DNA from: Astrothelium macrocarpum
Lineage: Eukaryota > Ascomycota > Dothideomycetes > Trypetheliales > Trypetheliaceae
Length of the DNA stretch: 64,000 bases
Direction: 5' to 3'
NCBI GenBank assembly: GCA_021030915.1
Contig: JAGEMR010000129.1
Coordinates: forward strand, 19,239 to 83,238
Part shown: piece after piece, positions 1 through 11,425 of the stretch
Position numbering within the stretch: the stretch's first letter is position 1
Layout of the letters: the number at the start of each line of letters is the position of its first letter
The notes under the pieces: model-generated
The model's input: only the letters and a program-made list of their open reading frames with translations
Told to the model about the DNA's origin: nothing
Database searches by the model: none
Position numbers and translations under genes: made by a program

Positions 1-249
1 TCAAACAGAAAGTATGTGTTACAGTGTCCTTTTTGCATCGGATTATATACGTCTGGAGGAAAGCTCAACTTTTAAATGTATTATCGAGGAAAGGTTTTTG
101 TAATTGAGGAAAATCTTTGTGGCTCATGCTTTTGAACTTGATATCAAGTTTGAAAAAACTCTTCAGATGCTCTGCTGATCCCACATTAACCATAACTTCC
201 GAACGTCCCCGGACAAACGCAAGCTTCCTCGGCCCAAGAGGGAAACTAT

Positions 250-1836
250 TTGTCGAACAAGTCTCTCCTTGGCGACAACAAGTCTCCTCCGAAAGAGGAA
301 GAAATACTACATACTGTTGAGACAGCCGCCATCGATTACTCCAGTGAAGTAGCATCTGATTCCGATGTCACAACATCAACGGATAATCTTGCATGGAGCA
401 CTGGGCCTGGATCACAAGAAGAAGATTGGAACCGTAGGAAGGGATATGTACCTTCACTTGACGACAACACTTTGGAGATTATTCGAGTTATTCTTGGCAG
501 CAATATTGCTTCTAGAATAGCTCAACTCAACTCCATTGATGACGGATATGCAATACGATTGGAGACGGAACGAAATGTACACTTAGATCCACAACCTAAC
601 ACGGATAAATGCAAGGCCGAAATAGACAATATTTCTATAGAAATACATGAAAGCCAAGCTACAGCTGCTGTCTATTCCCGGCTTTGGACCGCAGACGTGG
701 AGAACTGCAAAGGAGAAAGAGAGGCTGTATTTCAACGAACCATAATGATGTCTCTTTTAGACCGAACTAGATTGATTTTTGGTGAGATTGAAGGGCCGGA
801 GAGTGCTGGCGTCATTAAGAAACAGCTCACTTTTAGTGTGGAAGCGGAATGGACTTGCGAACCAATGCAAACTCGAGCATTGCTTCGTGATGATGAAGAA
901 ACACCGTTTCTTCCAGCCCCGAAACCAGATCTTTGTATCTCTTTTCGAAAAGATGGCCTGATTAGTCCGAGGCTGTGGTCTATTATGCCCTCTAAAATGC
1001 GCAGACTTATATGTTACGAAGGCGACAGTCCACCATTAAACAAACGCGTTTTTGGATTTTTTGTGGTGGAGGCTAAAAGATCACCAATTTCTCCTCATAA
1101 TCAAGTGGCTAAATACCAGGCTCTTAACTGTGCAAGCCAGGCACTTCACAATATGTATCAGTTCTTTCGAGAAGCTGATCAAGAGGAACAATTCTTTGAC
1201 AATGTGAGGTTTTTCTCTGCAACCACATCAGAACAAGGCTTGGTGCTTCGTATCCATCGCGCGGAGCCAATCGCTACTGGAACTAGGAAGTCTAATCCGG
1301 ACTCACCCGTTTCGAATGCAGAAGATCCGGACGCATCTGTTTCGAACGTAGCTACTTCGAGCGCAGGAAAAACAAGCGCATCTGATTCCGATGCATTTGA
1401 TTCAGACGCATCTGGTTTGGAAGCGTCTGGTTCGGAGCAATATGAGCCTATACCTGGAGAGCCCGACTACAAAATAGAGTTTCGATTTGAAGAGTACAAG
1501 TCATTTTCATTCGGGGAATCTAGCCGTCGGGATGTGATTGACACATTCACTAAGATCATGATTGGATATGGAGAACGTACGCTACATGGGCTTCTAAAGA
1601 AAGCCGCAGATCGAATTCATAGTAAGCTGAAGAAGCACGAAGACCCCACGCGCGTAATTCAAGACTATCGTCATGGCCAGACGCGGAAACGTATTCGAAA
1701 AAGCTCTCGAGGATCCCAATTGCGACGCCAGGCAATAGAGAACGATGCGAATCGAAGGAAAAACGCCACTGAAGTGGGAATGGAGGATAGCTCTGTCGAT
1801 ACGGCCGAGTCTCTCAGGACTGGGGTCAGCGAATAA
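250..1836 (+). CDS. Fungal PD-(D/E)XK nuclease-like protein, start codon unresolved
   Basis: An open frame of 528 codons begins at a TTG and has no in-frame ATG until 745, so the true start must lie in an upstream exon, or the 5' end is damaged; two in-frame stops lie at 187-195. I see a PD-(D/E)XK-like signature: a Pro-Asp pair at residues 226-227 (KPDLCISF), then a hydrophobic strand ending in Glu-Ala-Lys at residues 274-276 (FFVVEAKR), followed by a helical segment rich in Gln/Ala. This layout is that of fungal restriction-endonuclease-fold proteins of unknown role. Residues about 355-400 are a low-complexity Ser/Asp/Ala stretch with repeated SDA/SGS units, and the C-terminus is basic. Cellular role is unknown; a DNA-acting nuclease is inference from the fold motif only. 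The other possibility is a decaying gene that has lost its first exon. Confidence 0.6.
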   Translation: MSNKSLLGDNKSPPKEEEILHTVETAAIDYSSEVASDSDVTTSTDNLAWSTGPGSQEEDWNRRKGYVPSLDDNTLEIIRVILGSNIASRIAQLNSIDDGYAIRLETERNVHLDPQPNTDKCKAEIDNISIEIHESQATAAVYSRLWTADVENCKGEREAVFQRTIMMSLLDRTRLIFGEIEGPESAGVIKKQLTFSVEAEWTCEPMQTRALLRDDEETPFLPAPKPDLCISFRKDGLISPRLWSIMPSKMRRLICYEGDSPPLNKRVFGFFVVEAKRSPISPHNQVAKYQALNCASQALHNMYQFFREADQEEQFFDNVRFFSATTSEQGLVLRIHRAEPIATGTRKSNPDSPVSNAEDPDASVSNVATSSAGKTSASDSDAFDSDASGLEASGSEQYEPIPGEPDYKIEFRFEEYKSFSFGESSRRDVIDTFTKIMIGYGERTLHGLLKKAADRIHSKLKKHEDPTRVIQDYRHGQTRKRIRKSSRGSQLRRQAIENDANRRKNATEVGMEDSSVDTAESLRTGVSE

Positions 1837-4040
1837 ATGTCTGATTTTGGTGTTTCAGGGGAGCGCTCAACGAAAAGAGCTAAGAAAGGAGGGAAATCAG
1901 TTACGCCTCCTGACCAAAAAGGCTAAAAGTGGCAGGTTAGGAAGAGCTGCGCTTCCTCTCAAGAAGGAGGTTTAGGAGTCGTGCTCCCAGCTTTGGGAGG
2001 GAGAGAGCCAGGTCTTGGGAGAAAGGATGAGAGCAGTGAGAGTGGTGGAATTCGAGCCAACGACCAGCTGCAACAATTGGCAATTGACCACCAGTAATGA
2101 TCTTCTGCCATTGCGTCACCATTTCCCTTGTTATCTTAATGAAATTTCATATTGTAGGGTTGGTAATATCTCGGTCTAGCAATTAGCTCCTATAGAAAAT
2201 TATTAGTCGATAAGGACTGCATGCGGAATAAAACGCACTCATACCAACTCCGTCTGCATCGTGTACGAGCCTTTCGATTCGTTTTTCCGTCTTGCTGTTC
2301 ATCTCTGCTGCATACGTGATCTCATAATTTTGCTTTTGGAAGATTTGGGAACTGATATGAATTTCATCCGCCCAAAATATCCCCTCATAACCATATTGAT
2401 GGATTATTTTCGGCGCTTTTTTGAGATTGACGGTAATATTGAGGCGTATACGAATGCAAACAATCGTGGCTAGGGGTGACCTCACATTAAGGCTTGTTCC
2501 AAGAAACTTCGTGCTATAGAATATCTCACACTTGATGTGAAAAATAATGTGTTGCATGCTCAATTTGGTCCTCTTGCTTCTGTCTCGGGTTTGACGGTCC
2601 AGGCGAGCGGCAACTTGAGCCAAAACAAGCACTCAATTCCCCAGCACATAGGGGTTTTGTTGGATAAATCAGATAAGATAACCAATACGTACGCTCACTG
2701 TTAATGAGCACTCTTTCCTACATCTTCCAGTTGCCCGATGGAAGTCGAAATTGGCCCAAGACGAGGACAGATTTCCTCAAAAGGTAAAATAAGACCAAAG
2801 ATCCCCAGCACAACCATTACCACAACATCGGCATCAATGATGAGCTTGACCACTTTATAAATGGCCATCAGTGATTGAATGATGTGAATCAACCTCACAG
2901 ATGTTTGACTTTTTCAGCCTCCACCAACTAGCTTTTGACGTCTTCTCGATACTCCCAATGCCATCAGAGGTGGGACGTATTTTGTCTCGCACGCGACGAA
3001 CGATCCCATGGGAAGAAAAAAGCTCTCGGCGACTATAACACAAGAATCGGGGTGCTTAAAACGCTGATTGCTCAACGGAGTGCCACTAGAATAGATGGGG
3101 GTCGTCATCACCTGTAGTCTTTGTGCTAAAAGCATACAGTGCCTCCAGAAATACCGGCGAAACACCATAAGCCATAAGCAGCTGCTGGATTGCTTTAGAC
3201 CAAGCTCTTAGGGCACTCCAAGACGTCTGTTGTTAGACTAAGCTCCCAAAAACATCAATCGCTATTTCTACTATTACCGCGCCAACAATTCTCTCACTAA
3301 ACTGCATCTCTAGAAGATTCGATTCCATTCTCATAGGAACATATTAGAAGTTTAAGATATTATGGAATATTGTTCCATTGGAGGATTCCACTTACTGGAT
3401 CGAAGGTCGAGCTTTTTGCATCACCTGTTGTTCAGAACAAAACCTTCCCATGATGACTGGGCGTACCTGTACTTCCTTCACCTTTATACCACACCTCTAT
3501 TTCTCCTTGATGGGCGAACATCCGCTTGTTCTCAATGGCTAATTTTTCCCCGTGCGTCTCTATCTCGATCTGTTTGAGCGTCCTGGGAGGTAAACTCGAG
3601 AAATAATCTCTCCACTCTTGGTCCACCCCAGATTGTGACATTGTTGAACTTGAAATGTGGGATTCTTGAAGCCGAACTTGTTATTTCTATGAAGCTAGCT
3701 ACGGATTAAGTTCAGTGTAGAACAGCCTCTGAACATCGTCTGTCTGTCTATTATACCCAACAATCACTGTAGAAAGGTATCAGGTATAGTGATGATATTG
3801 AGTTTAAATAAGCCTTGTGGACCAGACCCGACAAGGCCAGACCGAAGAAAATCTTGGCAGGACTGTTTGTGCGAACGGTTATCTTTGTCGTCACAGCTGA
3901 CCAGGATGAGTTTTCGCCCGGCAGATCAGCCAATGTCGGGTAGGTGCCAAGTAGGTGTGAGTACCTACTCACTCTATTATACGCTTTCCCCGCGCGTCCC
4001 CTCCTTTACGCGTTGATCATTTTCTGTATTTGCAATAACC
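1837..4040. other. Intergenic, no gene recognised
   Basis: About 2.2 kb with only short open frames in all six frames and no recognisable protein motif, RNA gene or repeat. Immediately after the upstream gene's stop there is a short basic open stretch (about 1840-1975) that could be an unrecognised 3' exon, but no good splice donor supports it. Confidence 0.5.
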
Positions 4041-7000
4041 GTGTCAGCCTTGGAAGGGATCAGAAAGTTGATACTCGACCACAAAGTAGAGGCGGCTGGT
4101 CAAACTCCCGAAGATTTCTCCCCAGGGGCTCTTTACACCAAATTCTGGATGAAGAGAATATTTCCGCAAGCCTTCGCGAGCCATCATATCACATCAAACT
4201 GCACAAGTTTGAAAGCACAGTCGACTACGTATCCGATAGTGGCAGGATTTTCTTTGCTATCCTTGTCGAGCTTCGACTTGAGCCTACCCTCACTGCATTC
4301 GTTCAGCATACAATCTCGGATACGTCCTTGCCTCTTCTCGAAGTGAGACTTGACCCTTTTTTGGGAGAGTCCAACAGCAGACAATTCGTCGAGCGTCAAT
4401 GGGATTACCTGGCTTGTAGTTTCTCTCGGAATAAACATCACCAACACCACGGTACAGAATCCATCTTGCCCTATCTTGGGCAACAAAAGATTGGCGGCGG
4501 GGCGTTTCCCAACGTGTACGTAGTGCGTGTGCATCCTGCCCACCAAACTATTGATTCTCATATCGCCAAAACTGTGTGTGGCCTCTCTTAGAGATTGGAG
4601 TCTAATTGACGCATGTTTTAGAGACTCCACTTGGTCCGCAAAGAGATCAATTAGGTGGACCCGACAACAACAACTGAAGATGAGTCGGAACTATTATATC
4701 TCTTTGGCTGTATACAATATAAGAATGTTGTTGAGCTTCTCGCAGCATACGTGTACGATGGCGTATACAACCTCTTATTTTGGCCGGCAGAGATGGATCT
4801 TGAATGGTTCTTCCACGAAGCGAGTGGCCCCACAGGTTTTGATGAGGATGGGTCGATTATAAATGCCCTTCATGGATTATCAAGTGGCCTTCGATATTTG
4901 CATTACTTTGGACCTTAGGGCATGAGGATAGCTGATGGCCCAGCTTCGCTAATTGGAGTTCACCAGGATATCAAGCTCAGAAATATTCTTGTGCGACATG
5001 CGACTTTTCTTCTCACCGATTTCGGTCTCGCTAAGCTCAAGCCCACAGAGGAAGGCTCTCAGACAGCATGGAAAGATGCAACCTTCGAATACGGTGGGCC
5101 TGAATGCCGCGATGGTTACACTTTTAGTCCTGGACGATTTGGTCGTGTTGCAGATATTTGGTCTCTGAGCTGTATTGCATCCGAGTTAATGGTCTATATT
5201 CGTCACGGTTCCGAAGGCGTTAAAAGCTTTCGGGAAGACCGCTTGATGCAGGGTCATCATGGTCGAACCCGAGCATTCCACAATGGGCAGCTCGGCCGGC
5301 CACAACGCAGAAAGTGTCAAAACCACCGTTAGCGCGAATTCAGAAATTTCGCAATGAGATGAAAACGACCATAGCACGTCACAACGGACGAATCTCGACT
5401 ATCTGAGCAGCTCATCCAGCTCGTACGAAGTCAGAGATTCATATAGATATCATCTTTGAAGACATTTAAAAGATGAATTGTCAAAGATTTGAAGAAACTC
5501 TATTGACTAAGCAGACCTACTGTTTAATCAGAAACAGATTCTGATACACGTGACTGCTCTTATTCATGACTAAACAGATTTCTTAAAATTCTTCAAAATT
5601 CATCTCTCAACTACTTTCAAAGATGATATCTATATGAATCTCTGGCTTCGTACGAGCTGAATGAGCTGCTCAGATAGTCGAGATTCATCTGTTGTGACAT
5701 GCTGTGGTCGTTTGAAGTGTCTGATTTCGCGAAAACGGAGTTTTGACACTTTCTGCGCTATGGCCGACCGTCGCAGCGTCTAAAAGATCAACTTCTTCGC
5801 GCACTAGCGGCAATTGATCACGAAACCGGCTCTCCAGCCGTTTCAACACTTTTTGTACTTCTTCAGGAAATGTTTGCGGAGCGCTCAGCGGATCGACCAA
5901 ATGCCGTGCAGGTTGAGAGCTGCCTAGAACGAATTGTCATACAAGCGCTAATACGCGACCTGCTAGCTGCCCTGGCGAATCGGTATTCTGGAACACAGAT
6001 TTTCCAGTGCAAGCTTCGATTAGAGGAGAACCGAATCCGAGCATGGGCAGAAGTGCTTAAGTTATTACGCTTGCCCGGGGCAGGGAATGAAATATCCTCG
6101 CAGTCAACTTTCTCCTTTGCTGACACCTGCAAAACTCTTGAATCCACTATCGAGCAACTGATGTCTCTGCCTCGATTCGAGTCCGACGAACAAAACAACT
6201 ACTTTTTTCTCACAAGCCTCTGTCAATGCAACGACGCTATCTAGCATTCGCTCTCTGAGACTTCCAGACGATCCGCAGATGGAATATTTATGGTTCTATC
6301 TACCTCAACATCCGACCTGCGCTCTCTCTCCTTTTTACGCGAAGCCACAGAAACCGACAGCTCTGAATACAGTGATGTTGGCACCATTGCTGCCATGAAA
6401 TATACATCAACACTTTACTCGCAGTGCGCAGTAAAATCCGATCCCAGCGCAAGAATCGACCAATCGTTGATCGAAAGAGATGATCAAACAAGTAAAGACC
6501 ATATTTCGCCGCACCCAGGACCTTGTTACAATGCTGCGCCAACCGAAATCCATGGATCTTCGAGTCCTAGAGTGCTTAGGCACTTTCCACAAGGCTCATG
6601 ATCGGAATTTTGGCATTGTTCACAGATACCCCAACTCCTCTGAGTCCCCATTTCGGCTACGCTATCTGCTTCGGAAGGGGGGCCGCTAATAGGTTTCACC
6701 CACCTCCTATTGGGCAGAAACTGATTCTGGCTAGAATTCTTGCCGACTGTTTGCAAGCTGTGCATTTATCTGGCTGGCTGCACAAGGATACCCATTCATA
6801 CAATGTCCTCTTTTTCTCCCCACTGGAAGAAATCGGATACAGTGCTCCCTATCTTGTGGGCTTCCAGTACAGCCGTGAGGACGAGCGCGAAGCTTATAGC
6901 ACCGGGCCTGGTAATATAGACGAGACTCGACGGTATTAACATCCATGCTATCGTGAAGGATCAAGGCCGTTTATAAAAGAGTTCGATTATTACTCGTTTG

Positions 7001-7269
7001 GGCTCCTCCTGCTCGAGATCGGTGTCTGGGAATCATTAAGTAGTGTCGATCGTACCCCATCCAACTCCAAGCCTTCTGAGCTCATCGACAAGTATGTTCA
7101 GCTTTGTGACGGACAGCTTCTGGAACGTATGGGCCCGATTTATCATGAGGTGACTCGGACCTGCCTGACAATCGCGTCGCTGAGCTCAGTAACCCAGAGA
7201 AGCGAGCTGGATGTCGCTATAGACTTTCAAAAGCAAGTGGTCGATAAGTCAGTGGATTGTCGGGTGTAA
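4041..7269 (+). pseudogene. Decayed fungal protein kinase-like gene (two kinase-like modules), interrupted by a foldback element
   Basis: Fragments in all three forward frames together give a recognisable fungal kinase-like protein. Frame 2 from about 4110 carries the N-terminal region seen in these proteins, then a glycine-rich loop (IGGGAFPNVY, about 4490-4520). After stops at 4589, 4607, 4619 and near 4650 it resumes with LVRKEI-like and hinge segments, an in-frame TAG at 4916-4918, a catalytic loop HQDIKLRN (4961) and DFGLAK (5018). It continues to 5293, is cut by the 460-bp element at 5302-5761, and picks up in the same frame after it (LKDQLLRALAAI...) until a stop at 6242. A second kinase-like module follows: FRVLECLGTF-type start in frame 3 (about 6550), a shift to frame 1 near a run of six G at about 6675-6682, WLHKDTHSYNVLFF, a TAA at 6937-6939 before HPCYREGS, then FDYYSFGLLLLEIGVW and a terminal stop at 7267. 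Several stops fit C-to-T changes (for example CAA to TAA at 6937). Such genes are often linked to fungal non-self recognition; that role is inference. It cannot encode an intact kinase as it stands. Confidence 0.8.
5302..5761. mobile_element. 460-bp foldback (MITE-like) element inserted in the kinase pseudogene
   Basis: The two ends are long imperfect inverted repeats that continue inward for about 155 bp each. They share a terminal core CGCAGAAAGTGTCAAAAC (left from 5306, right reading inward from 5757), and 5436-5460 is an exact 25-bp reverse complement of 5616-5640. The middle (about 5461-5605) is weakly palindromic and has no coding capacity. GGCCGGCC (5294-5301) and GGCCGACC (5762-5769) flank it and look like an 8-bp target duplication with one G-to-A change. 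The kinase frame reads LGRP on the left and GRPS on the right, so removal of element plus one copy of the duplication restores the frame. An 8-bp duplication would fit a hAT-type non-autonomous element; the superfamily is inference. Confidence 0.8.
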
Positions 7270-7960
7270 GGACTTCATCTCATTACCTCACCCATACCTT
7301 ACGTACCCTGTGCGCTCTCTTTGCTTCCGCCAGCGGCTTTAAATATCAGTGTTCCGGGTAAAATGATCAAAGCTTGAATTGGCTTTATTCCCTTTGAATT
7401 ATTATATAATCTTGGTGAAAATTGTGTACCAGGAGAATTTCCGGTGAAATCCAGCCGCGAGGTTTTGCGCTATTCTGCGTCATGGCGTTCCGTCTCCGCC
7501 CGAGCGCGAGGAATGTTGCTCAGAGGTATCAAGTGCTGCATCCTCAAAAACAATTGGTTCATCCTTTGTTCCCGACGCAGATAACAATATCGGCGCAGAC
7601 TTCGGTGGACAGATGGACTTTGCGAGTACAATGATCTTCACTGCTTTGATCATTTGATAGCTTAACAACCTGGATACACTGTGTGTAGATGCGTTTATTG
7701 TAATGTGTTTCCGTTCCTAGACATGCAAGTTAGGAGTTTTGTCATCTCCATGTCCTAGGTGACATCCTTGAAACTCTATGGTCTTCATCTAATCATCGAT
7801 TGGTATTGCCATCCCGATGTCCGTTCGCTTGCCAGCAACCATTGCACAGAATAGACACATTTCGAGCGAATCGCTCGTTAAAAGGACGCAAGTCCTCAAA
7901 AATCACACACAAATCACCTGTCTAATCTTCAAGTATTCCATCACACATACTTCCCTCCTT
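7270..7960. other. Intergenic between kinase pseudogene and SSU72 3' end
   Basis: About 690 bp, convergent between the pseudogene and SSU72. No open frame with recognisable content; presumably it contains the SSU72 3' untranslated region. Confidence 0.5.
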
Positions 7961-9180
7961 TCAAAACCACGCCAATGTCCACAAAGCCGGCAACCCCGGC
8001 CACTTCTCCTGCCACTCCGCAACCACCTCCGGCACCCTCTCATCAAACCCTTCCCTCGCCTTCCCCCCACCACCCTCCCACCCGGTTTCCCCGCTCCGAT
8101 CCCTCTCCTCCCTGGCCACACGGTTCAGCCTGCCCGCCAAATCCAAAATCGCATTCCCGCCAATCAGCGCCTCCTCATGATTATCCTTGATATCAACATT
8201 AATGACATGCACCGGGCGATTCCCGCCGCTGGGCCGCTGAAACAGATCGTCGACGACCGCGTCCCAGCACCGCTCCTCGCATGTAATCACGACATCGACC
8301 CAGCCGGCCTCGACACCGCGCGCCCCTCGATCCATCTCGTCCGCCCGCAGCGCTCCTCCTTCCCCCTCCTCGCCATTCGCCGCCACCGCGCCGTCCAGCG
8401 CGATGCCCCGCGGCGCGACGCGCGGCATCCCGGGCACCCAGTCCTGCCAGCGCTCCGGGCCCCACTTGACGCTGCGGTTGCGCTCGAGCATCTGCAGCAG
8501 GCCGTTGGCGCGGTACAGGCGCGGGTCCTTGTGGGCGAGCTCGGCGTGCATGGCGTTGTAGGAGGTGGTGTTGAAGGGGTAGACGTTGGGTTGGTTGAGC
8601 GAGGGTCCGGGGAGGCGCACGAGGCTGCCGGTGCCGAAGGAGAGGACGGGGTAGGCGTGTGGGGCGGAGGAGAGGCGGAGGTGGGCCTCCATGGATCTGT
8701 TGGGGTGAGGTGGGTTAGTGATGGGGTGGGTGGATTTGTGGGGTGAGATGGGGAAGGGAGGAGGGATGGGAGGGGTGGAGTGGGGGGGAGGTCTGCTACG
8801 GGACTTGAGAGGCGGGAAGGAAGGAGAGTGTGAGAGATAATAGTATTGATTTTGGTATGTACATGTGAGATTTGTCTCAAACTTTTTAGTTCCAAAATCG
8901 GGGACAATTCCCCAAACGCTGCTCCGATTATTACGTTCAGAGATATTAAATAAACCTCCACGTACCTATTATTATTACTGGCGCATACCGTGCAGAATCG
9001 CAACTTGAATCCATCATCTTCTTGTTTGTTTCCGTTCTGTTGTTGCTGAGGTATCACATCATCCGAGGCTCCATCAAGTCCTATCCTCGTTGTATCTGGT
9101 TCAGGTTCTGGTGGCGGAGGTGGCGGTACTGGGGGCGTTGCTGTGGCTTGCCGGCGTCGCAGACGCGGATCTGAAGTCAT
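7961..9180 (-). CDS. SSU72: RNA polymerase II CTD phosphatase SSU72
   Basis: Two exons on the minus strand, complement(7961..8696, 8966..9180), give 316 residues; the intron (269 nt, donor GTACGT, acceptor CAG) splits an Arg codon exactly inside the catalytic signature. Ssu72 removes phosphate from Ser5 (and Ser7) of the Pol II C-terminal repeat and is part of the cleavage/polyadenylation factor in the nucleus. Visible family hallmarks: the low-molecular-weight phosphatase loop CASNNNRS with nucleophile Cys66 and Arg72; SMEAHLRLS directly after it; FGTGSLVRLPGPS; NGLLQMLERNR; TCEERCWDAVVDDL; and NRPVHVINVDIKDNHEEALIGG containing the general-acid Asp. The protein is longer than the yeast enzyme (206 residues) because of a proline-rich N-terminus (residues 15-35) and a Gly/Ala/Glu-rich insertion before the TCEER motif. 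The ATG at 9180 is chosen because the frame is open from it to the donor. Confidence 0.95.
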
Positions 9181-10168
9181 TGTGGAAAGAGACCGGAGGG
9201 AGGCCGGAGAACGAGCGTAAGCAGGTTCGATCTCAAAGGCTTTGCTTCAGGATAGCAGAATGCCGGCTAGAAGGAGAGTCCGGTTGTTTCGATGGTGGTG
9301 ACGACAGGTATGAAAGATGCTGCGCCAATCTTCTAGCCGATTCTATGACAACGTATCAGTACAAGATCTTACAGTAGTCTACGAATTCTCTCAAAGATAT
9401 AGCTCTTTTCAGACAACCAAGCGCGTATAGATATTCTCCGCATTCCAGTCGGAAATAGGACAGCTCCAATAAGTCTATGTTAATCATCATACAAGAGCAT
9501 TCGCTTTTCATGGGCTTAAATGTTTCAAGAACTGTACTTACATATAGTAATGGAGAATGGGATTCAACGTGTCGATTCATTGAGCTTTGTCGTTCGGTGG
9601 CATAATTTCTTGGATGTTGAAGCACAGATCAACTCGGTAAAACTTGCCCCATCCGAGCCTTTCTTCAGCTTGTTCAGCTCCTCTATCAATCATATTGCCC
9701 ACTCATCAGGGGTTTTGATATGAATGAGAATTTACTATTAAATCTCGATGAAAGCTTCTCACAAAGAGACTTGCACCGGCTTCCGTGTTGGGCCCAACAG
9801 GGAGTATCATCGTATCATCACTGCAAGGAAGATGTGGTATAGGGACAGAGTGCTGCATATCGCATATTCATCCAAGTATTCAATGATGGAGACTCAGCAA
9901 ACACAGCAGTGGCAGCAAACATTCGTTTGCTTCTCACCGCAATGTGCCTTTGAATGGCCAGCTGTGACCATTCCTATGTTTAGACAACTACAACACTGCG
10001 TGCGAAAATATTGTGAATGGGCAAACTTTGATGATTCACAAACACCTGTTGACGCCTATTATTTCCTCTAGGTATTTAGGATCAAATGAGATGACTTTGA
10101 TGCCATGGCATTACTTTTCTATACGAATCTTTGTATTGCAGTACAAGAATGAAGTCGGCAGTTTCGCA
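9181..10168. other. Intergenic, SSU72 upstream region and OMT-like upstream region
   Basis: About 990 bp between divergently transcribed SSU72 and the methyltransferase-like gene. No recognisable coding content. An additional short 5' exon of the methyltransferase could lie here, but I cannot place one. Confidence 0.45.
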
Positions 10169-11425
10169 ATGTCTCACAAGGATCTCACAAAAGTACGAGC
10201 AATCGCTAAGCATTCCTCGTGCTGGATAATCCTTGCGAATAAGGCGACTATGCGAACGAAACTCCTTTCAGCTATCGAGCATTTTTGTCGATTCGTAGAA
10301 CGACCTGAGGATACTGCAGCTCGGGTTTTACAGCAGGTATGCATTTTCCTCATGTGTAGACTTGCATGAACTCCTCGGTTATGCATGCACTGATTTGCTT
10401 GCGCCTAGCATCTAGAAGCAGCTTGCCTGCGCCAAATCATGGAGAATGGCATGATGGCAAAATTGTGTTCAGCTGAACATGCAAACTGCACGGTCAACAA
10501 GCTTGCTGAGGTTTCAGGGTCCAGAAAAGATCGCACGGGTAGGAACAGATTCCTTTTTAGTACGATCACTGTAGAAAACGGACTGCTTACCTGAGTTCGA
10601 TCAGATGCAATCATGAAGATCTTGGCATCCGCTGGGATTCTAGATCCAGTGACCAAGTACACATACATTGCAAATGATGTGACAAGACTCCTCAACCATC
10701 CAGAGCAGAGGCATGCCATTCACAAGCCAAAACTGAAAAACTGGAGAAGAACTATCAAGCAAAAGAATGGTCGGAATGCGACTCCAACCACGGAGAGCGT
10801 AAAGCTAGATAGGTGGTTCAAGATCTTTCCTTTGAAGAAAGAATTGCAGAGAACAGACGGCGGACTCAAAAGCGACCGTGCTGTGGTCGTGGACGTAAAT
10901 GGTGGGTCTACCAAGAGACTTTTCGCTTTACAAAGTGCTTTTCCTGAAACCAAGGGAAAATGTATAATGGAAGTCAAGCCAGACAAATTTGTAGTAATCA
11001 GGGATCACTTGGAGAAGCGGAAGAAAACAGGGCCCGGGGAAGGATTTGACCTCCTACCCTACAACGCGCTGAAGGTTCCGCAACCCGTGCATGGGGCTCG
11101 CATTTATGTCCTGCATGTGATTCTGCATGGTCGAGGCCGGGATGACGCTCTCAAGATCTTGCAAAATACTGTCGATGCGATGGACGGGAACTATTCGCGT
11201 CTCCTCATTGTGGAGCCGGTAGGCCTAATCCTTCAAGCCGGTAATGAGATTCAGATGTCACGAGACTGCAAAGCTGGCAGTCGACCGGAACAGATAAAAC
11301 AGGCAGTACAGCAATGGCGAAATCTGCTTTCTCAGGCAGGACTCGAAATCACTCAGATCTGGGGTAGGAACGGACTTGTCGGTAATGTGATTGAAGCTAT
11401 GAAGAAGTCTGATGAATGGATCTGA
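10169..11425 (+). CDS. O-methyltransferase-like protein with degenerate SAM motif
   Basis: Three exons, join(10169..10336, 10409..10538, 10605..11425), give 372 residues; introns are 72 and 66 nt with GTATGC and GTAGGA donors and TAG/CAG acceptors, and the frame runs through both. The fold order is that of fungal class I, plant-type O-methyltransferases: an N-terminal dimerisation/winged-helix part (LEAACLRQIMENG, KLAEVSG, IMKILASAGILDP) and a C-terminal Rossmann part. Motif I reads VDVNGGSTKRLFAL where the family has VDVGGGxG, so glycines needed for S-adenosylmethionine binding are altered. The catalytic-His region reads YVLHVILHGRGRDDALKIL, where the family usually has HxxxHDWxD: the His is kept and the DW is lost. 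RLLIVEPVG matches the next strand. Substrate is unknown, and with these changes it may be inactive. There are no biosynthetic partners next to it, so a metabolite cluster is not suggested. The start ATG is the first in the open exon; an earlier exon is possible. Confidence 0.75.

Noticed and set aside
4655..5332. Splicing around the TAG at 4916 in the kinase gene
   Set aside because: No GT...AG pair of suitable size and phase is near it, and other stops and frameshifts exist in the same gene.
7817..8746. Long forward open frame of about 309 codons
   Set aside because: It lies antisense to SSU72, whose exons show the full family signature; Arg/Pro/His-rich composition is typical of the opposite strand of a GC-rich gene.
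8287..9180. Reading SSU72 as one long unspliced frame with a Pro/Ser/Thr-rich tail
   Set aside because: The frame continues through the intron by chance; splicing at 8966/8696 restores CASNNNRS and MEAHLRLS, which are invariant.
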